The notes under the pieces: generated by a model | The model's database searches: none | Seen by the model: only the letters and a program-made list of their open reading frames with translations | What the model was told of the DNA's origin: nothing | From: Cohnella sp. CFH 77786 | GTDB taxonomy: Bacteria; Bacillota; Bacilli; Paenibacillales; Paenibacillaceae | Length of the DNA stretch: 64,000 nt | Assembly (NCBI RefSeq): GCF_019400745.1 | Contig: NZ_WJIB01000005.1 | Span: 248,001 to 312,000 of the forward strand | Direction: 5' to 3' | Shown: positions 34,082 through 45,600 of the stretch, in pieces | Layout of the letters: the number at the start of each line of letters is the position of its first letter | How positions within the stretch are numbered: position 1 is the stretch's first letter | Made by a program: the position numbers and the translations under genes

Positions 34082-35830
34082 ATGCGCATTAGCACGAAGA
34101 TGATTGTAGGGTATGTCCTTCTGGTTGTTCTGCCTTTTCTGTTGTTCGCGGTGTTCGTCTACCACCAGCTCTACGACAAGCTTCTGACCCAATATCAACT
34201 GGCGAACCAACAGAATCTCGAGCAGTTGGGGGGAAGTCTGGATTCCAGTCTGGCCAAGATCGAATCCCTGCAGTCCATCTATCAGAATAATGCGGCTTTG
34301 ATCGATTATCTCCGCGGGGAATATACCAACGACCGGGATTTGATCTACTCCTACTTGAAGGAGATCAGCCCGGCCCTTTCCTTCGCCCCCCTTGCGGAAC
34401 CGTCGGTTACGCGGCTCACCATTTACCCGAAGATGCAGGAACGCATGACGGCCGTACCCGGTTTTCAGCCTTATGGGAAGCTGAGTGAAAGCTTGTCAAG
34501 TCAACAGTTTTCCGCGCTGAAACCAGCCAAGGGATTATGGAAACGAGAGCTGAGCAATGGGGGGCTGGCTCTGTCCTATTATCACAAACTATACAATGAT
34601 ACGTACACGACCGAGCTGGGCATGGTCGAAATAGATGTGAGTCCCCGATTGTTCGGGGATTTCCTGTCCCATCTCAATAAGATTCACCCTGATCACAGCG
34701 TTCTAATAGTAGATGCGGAGGGCAAGCCGATCGAAGGCTTTGCAAACGGGAGCTTCACGCATTCCCAGCTAACCGGCATTCTTGCTACCCTGCGCAAGGA
34801 TGCAGCCCGTTCCTTTTTGATCGACCGCAGTCAGCTGCTCGTAAATACCGTGGCCATATCCCGGCTTGATCTGACCGTCATTGAAATCAACAAGCGGAAC
34901 GAGCTCTTCACTTTCCTGCGCACAAAAACGTGGTGGGCGGCCGGCGGGCTGCTCCTCCTGCTATTGCTGTCGGCACTCTACTATTTGATCGTATCCCTGC
35001 TCACAAAGCGCGTCGTATTGCTTACCCGGCATATGCGCAAGGTAGGATTTGACTCGCTGGGGAATCTCTATACGGGGCGAACCGGTACCGACGAAATCGG
35101 CTTTCTTATCACAACGTACAACGCAATGATCAATCGGATCGACGAGCTGGTCAACCGCGTACAGAAAGTGGAACTGCTCAAGAAGGAAGCGGACTTCAAG
35201 ATGCTGCAGGCCCAAATACAGCCCCATTTCCTGTATAACACGCTCGAAACGATGCGAATGCTGGCAAGAGCAAACAAGGATCATCAAGTGGCCGAGATGG
35301 CTTTGTCGCTTGGTAATCTGCTGCGTTACAGCCTGTCTAACAGCCGCGATACCACATTGCGCGAGGAACTGGATCATGTCCGGGCTTACATCGCCATTCA
35401 CCAGATACGAATTCCCAATCTGATATTCGAGCTGGAGGCGGAAGAAAACGTCTTGACGCTGCATTGCCCGAGATTTATTCTGCAGCCGCTAGTCGAGAAC
35501 AGCATGATTCATGGTTTTGGCCGAAAGCGCGGCGACAAACGGATTGAGGTTCGAATTCGAAGGGAATCGGAGAGTGCGGTCAGACTGACGGTTTCTGACA
35601 ACGGCACCGGAATCTCCTCCGATAAGCTGCAGGCGCTGAAGCGCTATGTGGCCGGTCATGCGACGGAAGGAGCTGTCGAAACACGCGGCATGGGCATAGG
35701 GCTCGGCAACGTGGCGGAGCGAGTGAAGGCTTACTTCGGCCCCGAGTCCGGGTTGGAGATTGACAGCCGGCCGGGCGAGGGCACCCACTGCTCGCTGCTG
35801 ATTCGCGTCAAGGGGGACGACCATGCTTAA
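34082..35830 (+). CDS. Sensor histidine kinase, YesM type
   Basis: The 582-residue kinase has a membrane helix at about residues 7-29, an extracellular Cache-type sensor of about 260 residues, a second helix near 285-305, and HAMP. The His-kinase domain carries QAQIQPHFLYNTLETMR (phospho-His), the N box LVENSMIHGF and the ATP-binding DNGTGI and MGIGLGNV. It should sense an extracellular sugar or the loaded binding protein and phosphorylate the AraC regulator that overlaps its 3' end by eight bases. ATG 34082 is chosen because GGAG lies upstream; TTG 34064 is inside the ribosome site. Confidence 0.9.
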   Translation: MRISTKMIVGYVLLVVLPFLLFAVFVYHQLYDKLLTQYQLANQQNLEQLGGSLDSSLAKIESLQSIYQNNAALIDYLRGEYTNDRDLIYSYLKEISPALSFAPLAEPSVTRLTIYPKMQERMTAVPGFQPYGKLSESLSSQQFSALKPAKGLWKRELSNGGLALSYYHKLYNDTYTTELGMVEIDVSPRLFGDFLSHLNKIHPDHSVLIVDAEGKPIEGFANGSFTHSQLTGILATLRKDAARSFLIDRSQLLVNTVAISRLDLTVIEINKRNELFTFLRTKTWWAAGGLLLLLLLSALYYLIVSLLTKRVVLLTRHMRKVGFDSLGNLYTGRTGTDEIGFLITTYNAMINRIDELVNRVQKVELLKKEADFKMLQAQIQPHFLYNTLETMRMLARANKDHQVAEMALSLGNLLRYSLSNSRDTTLREELDHVRAYIAIHQIRIPNLIFELEAEENVLTLHCPRFILQPLVENSMIHGFGRKRGDKRIEVRIRRESESAVRLTVSDNGTGISSDKLQALKRYVAGHATEGAVETRGMGIGLGNVAERVKAYFGPESGLEIDSRPGEGTHCSLLIRVKGDDHA

Positions 35831-36587
35831 GCTTATGATCGTGGATGACGAACCGATTATTTTGGCAGGCATCAAGGATATGGTTGAAAAAGGAAATACG
35901 GCGTTTACCATGATCAAGACGGCGGGCGACGGCGAAGAAGCACTTGACATGATGGACTATTTCCAGCCCGATCTTGTAATTACGGACATTCAAATGCCGG
36001 AAATGGACGGGCTTGAGTTTATTCGCAAGGCCAAGACGAAGAATGTGGAACGGTTCATCATTCTTTCGGGATACGACATCTTCGAATACGCCCAACGGGC
36101 CATCCGGCTGCAAGTCGCGGAGTATTTGCTTAAGCCGATCAATGAGACGCAGCTCGTCGAGCTGCTGAAGCGGATGGCCATCGATATTCTGGATCAACGC
36201 CGTTTGGAGGGGGCGACTGCGTCCAAGACAACCGGGGAGGGAACGCTTAGTGAACATGTGAAGCTTCTGAAGGACTACCTCCACACCTTCTATATGAAGG
36301 ATATCTCTCTCAGCGATGCAGCGGAATATCTGGGTCTGCATCCGGCCTATATCGGACAGCTGTTCAAGCGCGAGACCGGCGATACGTTCGTGCATTACAT
36401 CAACGGCCTTCGAATGGGCAAGGCCAAGGAGCTGCTGCTCAGCGGCGAATCGCTCCCGCTCGACAAAATCGCCGGCCTCGTCGGCTTCGAGAACCCGAGG
36501 ACATTCTATAAAGTGTTCCGTAAATATACCGGTCAGACACCCGGCGAATACCGGGAAAGCCATTTTGAGAAGGGAGAACGGCTATGA
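35823..36587 (+). CDS. Response regulator with AraC DNA-binding domain, YesN type
   Basis: The 254-residue protein has a receiver domain (acidic pair Asp8/Asp9, phospho-acceptor Asp55 in VITDIQMPEMDG, Lys104 in YLLKPI). An AraC-type double helix-turn-helix follows (LSDAAEYLGLHPAYIGQLFK, then KIAGLVGFENPRTFYKVFRK, residues 157-240). It is shorter than typical YesN regulators (about 350-500) because the middle linker is reduced. It should activate the importer operon. Its stop codon overlaps an ATGA that once started the GH95-like gene. Confidence 0.9.
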   Translation: MLKLMIVDDEPIILAGIKDMVEKGNTAFTMIKTAGDGEEALDMMDYFQPDLVITDIQMPEMDGLEFIRKAKTKNVERFIILSGYDIFEYAQRAIRLQVAEYLLKPINETQLVELLKRMAIDILDQRRLEGATASKTTGEGTLSEHVKLLKDYLHTFYMKDISLSDAAEYLGLHPAYIGQLFKRETGDTFVHYINGLRMGKAKELLLSGESLPLDKIAGLVGFENPRTFYKVFRKYTGQTPGEYRESHFEKGERL

Positions 36588-37677
36588 CAACAGGATCGGA
36601 AGCATCGAGGATGTACGAGAAAGGAAACTTCGCCTAAACGTACACGGAAGTCCCGCCCACGAATCCGGGACGATTTGCATGGCGGGACGGTATGGTGAGC
36701 GGGAATGGGGAGAACGGCTATATTACGTCCGGCTTTCCGTATTCGGACACCTTTATTTATCAGTACCTGTGATACAATTTCCCTTCAAAAGATCCGCGGG
36801 CGATTCCCGAGGAATTGACGGAGCAGCTTGCTGACGCTAGACGTAACGTATTTCACCGAAACGATCAATGAAAGATCACGTTTCCCGACGGTTCCACAAG
36901 GATCAGAACCTTTTTCTACAGTTACCATCCCGGACATCAACTCAGACTCGATACCACGAACAAAGGAACGATATCCGAATACGAAAGATGGACGAATTAT
37001 GAGACGGCGGAGACTGGAGTGCGGTATTCCGATGTTGCGGCATGGCCTGCTTACGATACGCAGAATCGGTTGTCCATCGCCGAAGCGGCGAAAATGGCTC
37101 TGGAGAATCGGAATACGTTCAATACGGGCGATTCGACAGCCGGGCACGGGTGGATGCACAAGGCATTGGTTTACGCAAGGTTGAAAAACGGGGACGGCGT
37201 GCTTGACGCCCTTCTGCCTATGTGACGGATTCTGGATATTACGCCTCTTTGATGACGGATCATGATACGAATCGCAGATGTAACACCTATTGCTCTGACA
37301 CCTTATTTGGCGCTTTCGGAGCCGTTCATGAATCACTGTTATTCTCGAACAACGGGGAAATCGAGGTTCTTCCTGCACTGCCTTCCGATTGGAAATCAGG
37401 GTCCATCAAAGGGCTCATGGCAAGAACTCGAGTGGAGGTTAAGGAGCTCAACTGGAATATAGAATCCCGGATCGTCAAAGTTAAGCTGGTGTCTATTGCC
37501 GATAGGAATGAAATTCGGTTAAGCGCCGGAATGCCCTGGGAAAAAGCGATTGCCGATGGCTGTGAGTTGAAATTTCTTCATGACGAAAAGGGGGACTATC
37601 TTTCTCTGTTGATGGACGCCGGTCGTGAAGTGGAAGTTGTGTTCACATTGCCCGAGATGAACGGAAAGAAGCGGTAA
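36584..37677 (+). pseudogene. Decayed GH95-like glycoside hydrolase gene
   Basis: The start (ATG 36584, overlapping the regulator stop) and scattered pieces of one glycosidase can be read in changing frames. First comes MTTGSEASRMYEKGNFA with a stop. Then, in another frame, FAWRDGMVSGNGENGYITSG and FPYSDTFIYQYL interrupted by TGA where Trp is expected, then NFPSKDPRAIPEELTEQLAD. After an apparent internal deletion near 36870 come ITFPDGSTRIRTFFYSYHPG, STAGHGWMHKALVYARL, and a further frameshift at about 37220 to a 151-residue C-terminal part with EIEVLPALPSDWKSGSIKGL. These segments resemble GH95 (alpha-L-fucosidase/galactosidase-type) enzymes. At least three frameshifts, one stop and one large deletion make it non-functional. 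Confidence 0.75.
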
Positions 37678-37772
37678 TTGAAGGCCGAGACTTATCGGGG
37701 GACATTTTTGCCAGAGTCACACATACGTTTCGACTACAATATGATGAGCAATAACTCTAAAGAGGAGAGCCA

Positions 37773-38153
37773 ATGGCAGTCGTAAAAGCCAGGAAGCAGG
37801 ATATTGATATGTTGGCAAGGTTGCTTCGAGCTGAAGCTGAAGCCGAAGGCGTAAAGGGGATGCTCCTTGTCGGAAATGTCGGCATTAACCGAATAAGAGC
37901 GAACTGCTCCGATTTTAAAGGAATCCGGACCATTCCCCAAATGATCTATCAGCCGCATGCGTTCGAAGCGTTGCGACATGGTATGTTCTATCAAAGCGCG
38001 AGAGAGAAGGTACGCCGTTTGGCGCAACGGGCTGTGAATGGGGAGCGGAATTGGCCGGCCAAATTCTACATCAATGAAAAGCTTTATGGAGATCCGCGCT
38101 GTGAGCGGATTTTTCGTTTTATGGTTGAAAGTTCTTCAGGGAAAACGCGCTGA
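37773..38153 (+). pseudogene. cwlJ: Truncated spore cortex hydrolase CwlJ
   Basis: The first 100 residues match CwlJ/SleB cell-wall hydrolases used in germination: ARLLRAEAEAEGVKGMLLVG (catalytic Glu region), NVGINRIRANCSDF and RAVNGERNWPAKF. After WPAKF the expected C-terminus, with its Cys-Pro-x-x-Trp and HCFF elements, is missing. It is replaced by unrelated residues that read through a terminator hairpin (38092-38115). A deletion joining the gene to a downstream terminator fits this. Ribosome site GAGGAG is intact, so a 126-residue product may be made, but it is probably inactive. Confidence 0.68.
38092..38115 (+). terminator. Terminator inside the truncated cwlJ reading frame
   Basis: ATCCGC pairs with GCGGAT around GCTGTGA and is followed by TTTTCGTTTT. 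Confidence 0.55.
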
Positions 38154-38279
38154 CACAGTATCGATTTACCCTAGTAAACAATAGCTTTGGCATATAAAGA
38201 GGAAACGGCAATTCCCCTATAATGAATCTAAATCTACGCTTACATATAAAACGCGAGTCAGGGGGAAGGGGAGGCTTTC

Positions 38280-39332
38280 ATGGAAACTTCAACTGCAATG
38301 GAACATCTGGACCGTATGGTACGAAGAACGTTATCGCTGAGTCAAAAATACGGCAATGACGAGCACGATGATATCGGTTGGCGATGGGCGCGATGGGATT
38401 GGAGTATCGGAGTCGCCTTCTACGGCATAGCTCAAGCGTATGATATTATCCGACATTCCGGCTGGTATGAAGAGATGCAGCAATGGATCGACGCCAAGAT
38501 TGACAGCGGGATGAACAATGTCAGCGTCAATTCGACGATGCTGCTGCACACGGTCCTATCGCTTCGCGAACGAAAGAATGACCCCAAATACGAAAGCATC
38601 TGCGACCGATATGACCATTACCTCTTGGAACAAAAGAGAACGCCTTCCGGCGCGATCCCGCATTACGAAGAAGCGCAAATATGGGCGGACACCTTATTCG
38701 TGAGCGTGATTTATCTGGCCAGGCGAGGAGCCGAGCTTGGCGAAAAAAGCTACATACGCGAAGCGGTGAAGCAGCTGATCCTCCACATGACCAAATTAAA
38801 GGATGAATCGAGCGAGCTGTATTATCATGGATGGGACGATGCGGCGTCCAAGTCCCTCGGGTTCCTCTGGGGCAGAGGCAACGCCTGGATCACGTCCGGC
38901 GCGGTGGATATTTTGCAGTACGAGTCGGATGACACGCCAGAGAAGAGATTGGCCGTCGGGATGTTGAACGAGCAGCTGGAAGCTCTCGCGCGCCTGCAGG
39001 ATGAATCGGGCATGTGGCGCACCGTTCTGGATCAGCCGGACAGTTATTTGGAAACCTCTGTCACGGCAGGCGTCGCCTACGGCATATTGAAAGGAATCCG
39101 TCTTCGTCTCGTGGATGAGAAATTCAAACCGATGGCGGAACGAGCAATAGCGGCCGTCATGGCGAAGATCGACGCGGAAGGGAATGTCCAAGGCGGGTCT
39201 ACGGGGACCGCGGTCCAAGAGGATCTAAAAGGATATCAGACGGTTCCGCTCGAAGTAACCCCGTTCACGCAAGGGTTAGGGTTGCTGGCCGTCAGTGAAT
39301 GGATACGTTCTGAAGTTGAAGCAATAAACTGA
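38280..39332 (+). CDS. GH105 unsaturated rhamnogalacturonyl/glucuronyl hydrolase (YteR type)
   Basis: This 350-residue enzyme is an (alpha/alpha)6 barrel of family GH105. It has WDWSIGVAFYGIAQAYDI, the active-site region YEEAQIWADTLFVSVIYLAR (catalytic Asp in the WAD motif) and SLGFLWGRGNAWITSG. GH105 enzymes remove the unsaturated uronic acid left on pectin or rhamnogalacturonan oligomers by lyases. There is no signal peptide, so it acts inside the cell on imported oligosaccharides, matching the importer upstream. GGGGAGG precedes the ATG, and a perfect TATAAT is at 38218-38223 with a poor -35. Confidence 0.88.
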   Translation: METSTAMEHLDRMVRRTLSLSQKYGNDEHDDIGWRWARWDWSIGVAFYGIAQAYDIIRHSGWYEEMQQWIDAKIDSGMNNVSVNSTMLLHTVLSLRERKNDPKYESICDRYDHYLLEQKRTPSGAIPHYEEAQIWADTLFVSVIYLARRGAELGEKSYIREAVKQLILHMTKLKDESSELYYHGWDDAASKSLGFLWGRGNAWITSGAVDILQYESDDTPEKRLAVGMLNEQLEALARLQDESGMWRTVLDQPDSYLETSVTAGVAYGILKGIRLRLVDEKFKPMAERAIAAVMAKIDAEGNVQGGSTGTAVQEDLKGYQTVPLEVTPFTQGLGLLAVSEWIRSEVEAIN

Positions 39333-39350
39333 AAAGAAGCCGAAATAGCC

Positions 39351-39395
39351 AAACGGGACGAAACAGAGGAATTTCCTGCTTCGTCCCGTTTCCGT
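39351..39395 (+). terminator. Terminator of the GH105 gene
   Basis: AAACGGGACGAA (39351-39362) pairs perfectly with TTCGTCCCGTTT (39380-39391), followed by CCGTTTT. Confidence 0.75.
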
Positions 39396-39499
39396 TTTGG
39401 GTCTATTCGGGTTCACGATTTGCTTCGGCTTATCTCGAAAACGTTCCGTAGATTTTGGATGAAAATGTCCAAGTATAAGACAATTTATCCTAATGGCGA

Positions 39500-39527
39500 T
39501 TCACATGGAACTATGTCACGCTAAAAA
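39500..39527 (+). promoter_or_regulatory. Possible promoter of the giant beta-helix gene
   Basis: TTCACA and TAAAAA are 16 bases apart, directly before a cre-like site. The match is modest. The remaining leader (39543-39690) shows nothing else of note beyond purine-rich stretches. Confidence 0.35.
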
Positions 39528-39528
39528 G

Positions 39529-39542
39529 GGGAAGCGTTTTCA
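39529..39542. promoter_or_regulatory. cre-like site upstream of the giant gene
   Basis: On the minus strand TGAAAACGCTTCCC matches 12 of 14 cre positions. It follows the possible -10 box at the same relative place as the site of the importer operon. Confidence 0.45.
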
Positions 39543-39690
39543 CGGCGGAAGGAGGAAAGGAGGTCGACGTGCGCTTCCGGCAGCCAATCAATCGGTAGAA
39601 AGGCGGAAGAAATAACGAATCTTCACACGGAGTAAGAGGAGCACGCTCTATTGCAATTGGAAATACCATCCAATGGAAGGGAGTGCAAGG

Positions 39691-42600
39691 ATGCATACGG
39701 TTGTCAAAAAATCAGGGGTGTCGCTGCTTATTGTCAGCTTATTGTCCGCCTCGTTCCTGTTTCCGTCCGACTCCAAAGTCTATGCGGATCCGACGGAGAC
39801 GAACGTCGCGCTCGGCCAGGCGACCGTGACGACGAACGGTGTTGTCACGAATGCCGCATCTTTGAATCTGCTTGTCGACGGAGACCGGACCACTAGCAAC
39901 TTCGATTTAATCGACGTCTCGACCGGTCCCAAGTGGGTGCAGCTGGATCTGGGCGAAGCGTTCGCGATCACGAAGGTGAACGTGCTGAACGATTACAACC
40001 CGACGGCCACGAGAACCGGGCGCGATATTATCGTTCAGCTGTCGAACGATCCCACGTTCGCTAGCGGGGTATCCACCATTTTTAACAACGATACGGACAA
40101 TACCGCCGGTCAAGGAGCCGGATCCGATTCCGCTTATCTGGAACCGACCGACGGCTCCGGCAAAACGATTACGCTAAGCTCTCCGATCACCGCTCGCTAC
40201 GTCCGCTCTTGGGCGAATGGGCATATACGCACGGCCGACGGATTGGTTAAGAATGTGAATACACCGGTCGAACTCGAAGTATACGCCGCAGTCCCCGCTA
40301 CGAACTCATCCCTTCCTATTAACGTCAATCTAACCGCCGGCAACGCTGCCGTGAACAGCGCGACTCTCGGCTGGACCAGCCCGGGACCGTCGTCGGTAAC
40401 CGGCTATGACATTCGCTATTCGACTTCTCCGATTACAAGCGCCAACTGGGACGACGGGTTGGTCGTGAAACGCATAACAGGCGAGCCGACTCCGGCTGCG
40501 GCGTCAACCGCTCAGACGATGACGGTGAAAGGCTTGCCGTCCGGGACGACCGTTTATTTCGCGATGAAAACGATCGGAACCGGCGGGCAAGTGTCCAACC
40601 TGTCATCCGTTGCGAGCATTGCGACAAAGCCGGTCGCTAACGTTGCTCTAGGCAAATCGGTATCGACGAACGCCTCCTCGACAAGCGGCGAGCCGCTCTC
40701 CGCGCTGACGGACGGCGTGAAGACGAGAGACAAGTACGTGCTCTACGGCGTGTCGACCGGTCCCAAGTGGGCCCAGGTCGATCTCGGGCAGGCGTACGAC
40801 GTTGTTCGGGTGAATATCCGCAACGATTGGGGCGACTCTCAGACGTATCGGACCGGCAAGGATCTGATCGTGCAACTGTCGAATGATCCAACCTTCGCCA
40901 GCGGCGTGACCGCCATCTTCAACAATGACGGCGACAACAGTTCCGGGCTGGGCACGGGCAACGACGCGGAATACGTCGAGCCGGGCGACGGCAGCGGCAA
41001 GGATATCCTGCTTGCCGATCCGGTCAGCGCCCGTTACGTTCGCTATTGGGCGAACGGTCACGTCCGGATCAACGGCACGGCCAACGCGGTCGATACGCCG
41101 GTCGAGATCGAGGTGTACGCCGACCCGCAGGACAATTCGCCGCCTGCGGCCGTCTCGAACCTCTCCGTCACGAGAACGACCTGGCAATCGGTCGAACTCA
41201 GTTGGACGGCGCCGGGCGACGACGGCAACACCGGCACGGCGCGCTCCTACGAATTCCGCCGATCCACTTCGCCCATCACGGCGGCAAACTGGGCAAGCGC
41301 GACCGTCGTGACCGGAGCGCCAGCCCCGCTGACGGCGGGTACGACGCAAACGTTCACGGTTGGCGGGCTGAGCCCAAGCACGACGTTTTATTTTGCGATG
41401 AAATCGAAGGATATTGTGAATGAGTCGGCGCTGTCAAACGTTGTCAGCGTCACGACGCCTGCGTCCGATACGGTGGCGCCTGCCGCCATTACCAACCTTG
41501 CGGTGTCGCAGGCGATATTCCGTTCCGCCAAGCTGACCTGGACGGCGACCGGCGATGACGGGACGATCGGGACGGCAGCCGGCTTCGAGGTGCGTTATTC
41601 CACCTCCCCGATTACAGAAGCGAATTGGGCGTCCGCTCAGCTGGTGGAAGACAAAATGCCGCAGAAGGCACCCGGTTCGGCCCAGGCCATGAAGGTGAAG
41701 GAGCTGACTACAGGGACGACCTATTATTTCGCGGTGAAGACCAAGGACGCGTCCGGCAATCTGTCGGGACTGTCCAACGTGGTCAGTGCCACGATCAGCA
41801 CGCCGGCGCCGGACGCCGTTACCGTCAACTCCTTGAGCTCCCTGCAAACTGCGATCAACAACGCGCCTGCGGGAGGCCGGGTCATTACGCTTGCGGCAGG
41901 CACGTATAACCAGACGACGACCATTCAGATCACCGGCAAGAACAACATCACGATCCAGGGCGCAACGTCCGATTACGCCGATACGATTGTGAAAGGGCCG
42001 GGCATGTCCAATTCTTCCATGGACATTAACATCAAGGTCAATAATTCGGATTATGTTACCATCAAGAACATGACCATTCAGGACAGCTACTACCACGCCA
42101 TCCAGATTAACGACGGCTCGAATTATTTCCATGCCGACCATCTAAAGACGTGGGATAACGGAGAAGGCGGCTTCAAAACGACCTTTGACGTGAACGGAAT
42201 AAACGGCTACACCGATTACGGCTTGATCGAGAACTCTTTGATCGGTTATACCACCCACGGCATCCAGGGTGTCGTTGAAGGAATCGATATTATCGCCGGC
42301 AAAAGCTGGATCGTTCGCGGCAATAAGTTCGAGAACGCCCAAGGGTGGGGTGGCGGCATCGCCTACGCCGTCTTCGCCAAAGCGAACTCCCTCGACACGA
42401 TTATCGAGAATAACGTGCTCACAAACAGCTATATCGCCATTTCGTTCGGCGGCGGGGGCTCGGGCTCATCGATTTTCCGCAACCAGGACACCACGTATGA
42501 GCATCGCGGCGGCATCATTCGCAACAACGTGGTCTACGGCACGCTGGACACCGGCGTTTATCTGAACAAAGCGACCGGGTTCAAGGTGTACAACAACACG

Positions 42601-45600
42601 ATTCTGAACACTCCGAGCAGTGTAGGTTCGATCGAGCCGCGCTTTGCCGAGACGAGCGGCGAGATTCGGGGCAACCTGCTGACCTATGCAGTCAAGCTGC
42701 GCAACGGCGCGACCGCGGTTCAGAGCAACAACCTGACCGGAGCGAACGGAACCTGGCTTGCCAATCCGGCGCAAGGGGACTATCACCTCCATCCGTTCTT
42801 CGGCGCGGGCGCTCGCGATATAGGCGTTACGCTGCCCGAGGTGCCGACCGATATGGACGGCCAAACCCGTCCTTACGGAAGCGCGCCGGATGTGGGCGCA
42901 GATGAGTTCGTTCCGAACGAACTGACGCCTCCGGCGGCGATCTCCAACCTTGCGGCAAGCGGAGCGACCGCGCGCACGTTCCGGTTGACGTGGAGCGCTT
43001 CGGGAGACGACGGCAATACGGGCACGGCTTATCTGTACGACATCCGATATGCCAATGCTCCGATTACCGAAGCGACCTGGAGCAGCGCGCAGAAAGTCGA
43101 GACTCCCGTGGTTCCGGCTGCACCCGGTACTTCACAATCGGTAACCGTGACCGGCCCGACAGCCGGGACTACCGTCTATGCAGCGATCAAAACGATCGAC
43201 GATCAAGGAAACGTCTCTGCGTTGTCTAACGTCGTGTCCATCACGATGGCGGCTTCTTCCGCCACCGAGTTTAGCCCGGCGGATGACGTGCAGGATGCGA
43301 GCGGTCAAATCTACGGCAACACGCAGACGCTTGGCATTCAGAACAACGGAAACAGCATCTACTGGGCCTATTTGCAGGGCAATTTCAGCGGCTACTCGGG
43401 AAGCTCGGCCGAGCGCGCAACGCTGAGGCTGTATACCAACTACAACAAACCCATCACGATGAAGCTTACGATGACCGGTCTGCAGGACAATTCCTGGACT
43501 GAGAGCACGGTCACAAGCTCGAACTTGCCGAGCGAGACCGGAGCGGTCAACCTGGGCTTGCTCCCCATCAGCGGGCCGGGCTGGCAGGATTTCGACATCA
43601 CGGACTTCGTGAACAGTCACATGGGCGACAAGAAGGTTTCGTTCAAATTGAGCGATCCTCTCCAACAAGCAAACGCTGTGTCATTTAACAGCTCGGAGAA
43701 CCCCTACAACAAGCCGATTATCGTCATCGACAATACGGATGTGTGGGCGCCTGCAGCAATCGCCAATCTGTCGGTCGGCAATCGTACGCTAAGCAGCGCG
43801 GAGCTGAAATGGACAGCGCCGGGCGACGACGGGAATTTGCGTACGGCAAGCGAGTACGACGTGCGTTACGCGGCAACGCCGATTACGGAAGCGAACTGGA
43901 GCTCGGCCACTCCTGTCGTCGGGGAGCCTTCCCCGCAGGTTGCCGGCACACAGCAGCAGTTCACCGTGTACGGGCTTACGCCGGGTGCGAGCTACTACTT
44001 CGCTATGAAGACGCGCGATAATGCGAATAACGTATCGGGCCTCTCCAACGTAATCACAGTCGATATGGAAACTACGATCAACGTGGCCAGGAACAAATCG
44101 GTCACGACAAACGGAACGGTTTCGCAAGGGGGGCCGATCTCCATCCTGACCGATGGAGTAACGGCTCGCGATCAGTATGCGCTGATCAGCGTATCGAGCG
44201 GTCCGAAATGGGTTCAAGTGGATCTGAGCCAGGCATACGGCATTAAAAAGATCAACATTCGCAATGACTGGGGCGCAACCTCGGATACGTACCGGACCGG
44301 ACGCGATCACGTCGTCCAAGTGTCGAACGATCCGACGTTCGCGACAGGCGCGACAACGGTGTTCAACAACGATCAGGACAACAGCTCCGGGCTCGGGGTC
44401 GGAACCGATGCCGAATATCAGGAGCCGCCGGATGGGTCGGGTAAGACGATTACCCTTCCATCGACGATCAACGCCCGCTACGTACGCTTCTGGGCGAACG
44501 GGCACGTGCGGGTAAGCGGCGAGTACAAGGCGGTTAATACACCTGTGGAGATCGAGGTCTACGCCGATCCGGGCGATAGCACCGCTCCAGGCGCCGTAAC
44601 GAATTTGTCCGCCAGCCAGACGAGGTGGAAATCGACGAACCTGAGCTGGACCGCGCCGGGCGACGACGGGTCCGTGGGAACGGCGGCTGCCTATGATATC
44701 CGCTATCATACGGCGCCGATTACCGAGAACAACTGGAACGATGCGGTGCAGCTGACGAACGAGCCGACCCCGCAGGTCGCCGGCACTTCGCAGACACTCG
44801 CGGTGACCGGTCTGACGCCGGGGACCACTTACTATTTCGCCATGCGTGCGATAGACGAAGCTACCAACGTATCGGCCATTTCGAACGTATTGACGGTGAC
44901 GACGCCGGCATCCGATCCTACGCCGCCTGCCGCGATTTCCGATCTGCAGGCTGTCGCGCCGAACATCCGCAGCGTTCAGCTGACTTGGACCGCTCCTGGC
45001 AATGACGGTATGGTGGCCAAGGCCGCGGGTTACGACGTCCGTTATTCGACGTCCCCGATCACCGAGGCGAACTGGGCATCGGCTACGCAAGCCCAGGATG
45101 AGCTTGCGCAGAAGGATCCGGGCTCGGCCATGAAATTCCAGGTCAATCAGCTGACGACCGGAGTAACGTACTATTTCGCGGTTAAGACGTTCGATGACGC
45201 CGGCAATTATTCGGCTCTGTCGAACGTCGTGTCGGCCACGACCTTTACCCCGGTTCAGGATGCCGTGACCGTCTCGTCGCTCGATCAGCTCCAACAGGCG
45301 ATCGACGGCGCGCCTGCAGGCGGACGGGTCATTACGCTGGCTTCAGGCACGTACAATCAAACGGCTACGATCAATATCAACGGCAAAAACAATATCACGA
45401 TTCAAGGGGCGACCACGAACTACAACGATACGGTCGTAGCCGGCCCGGGCATCAACAACTCGTCGCTCGACATCAACTTCAAGGTGAACGATTCGGACTA
45501 TGTCACCATCAGGCATTTAACGATTCGCGATTCGTACTTCCATTCGATTCAGGTGAACAGCGGTTCGGATTACTTCCACGCCGACCACCTCAAGACGTGG

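Noticed and set aside
43789-45294. A 501-codon open frame on the minus strand inside the giant gene
   Set aside because: Antisense shadow of the repeated FN3 and discoidin modules; its apparent internal repeats come from those modules.
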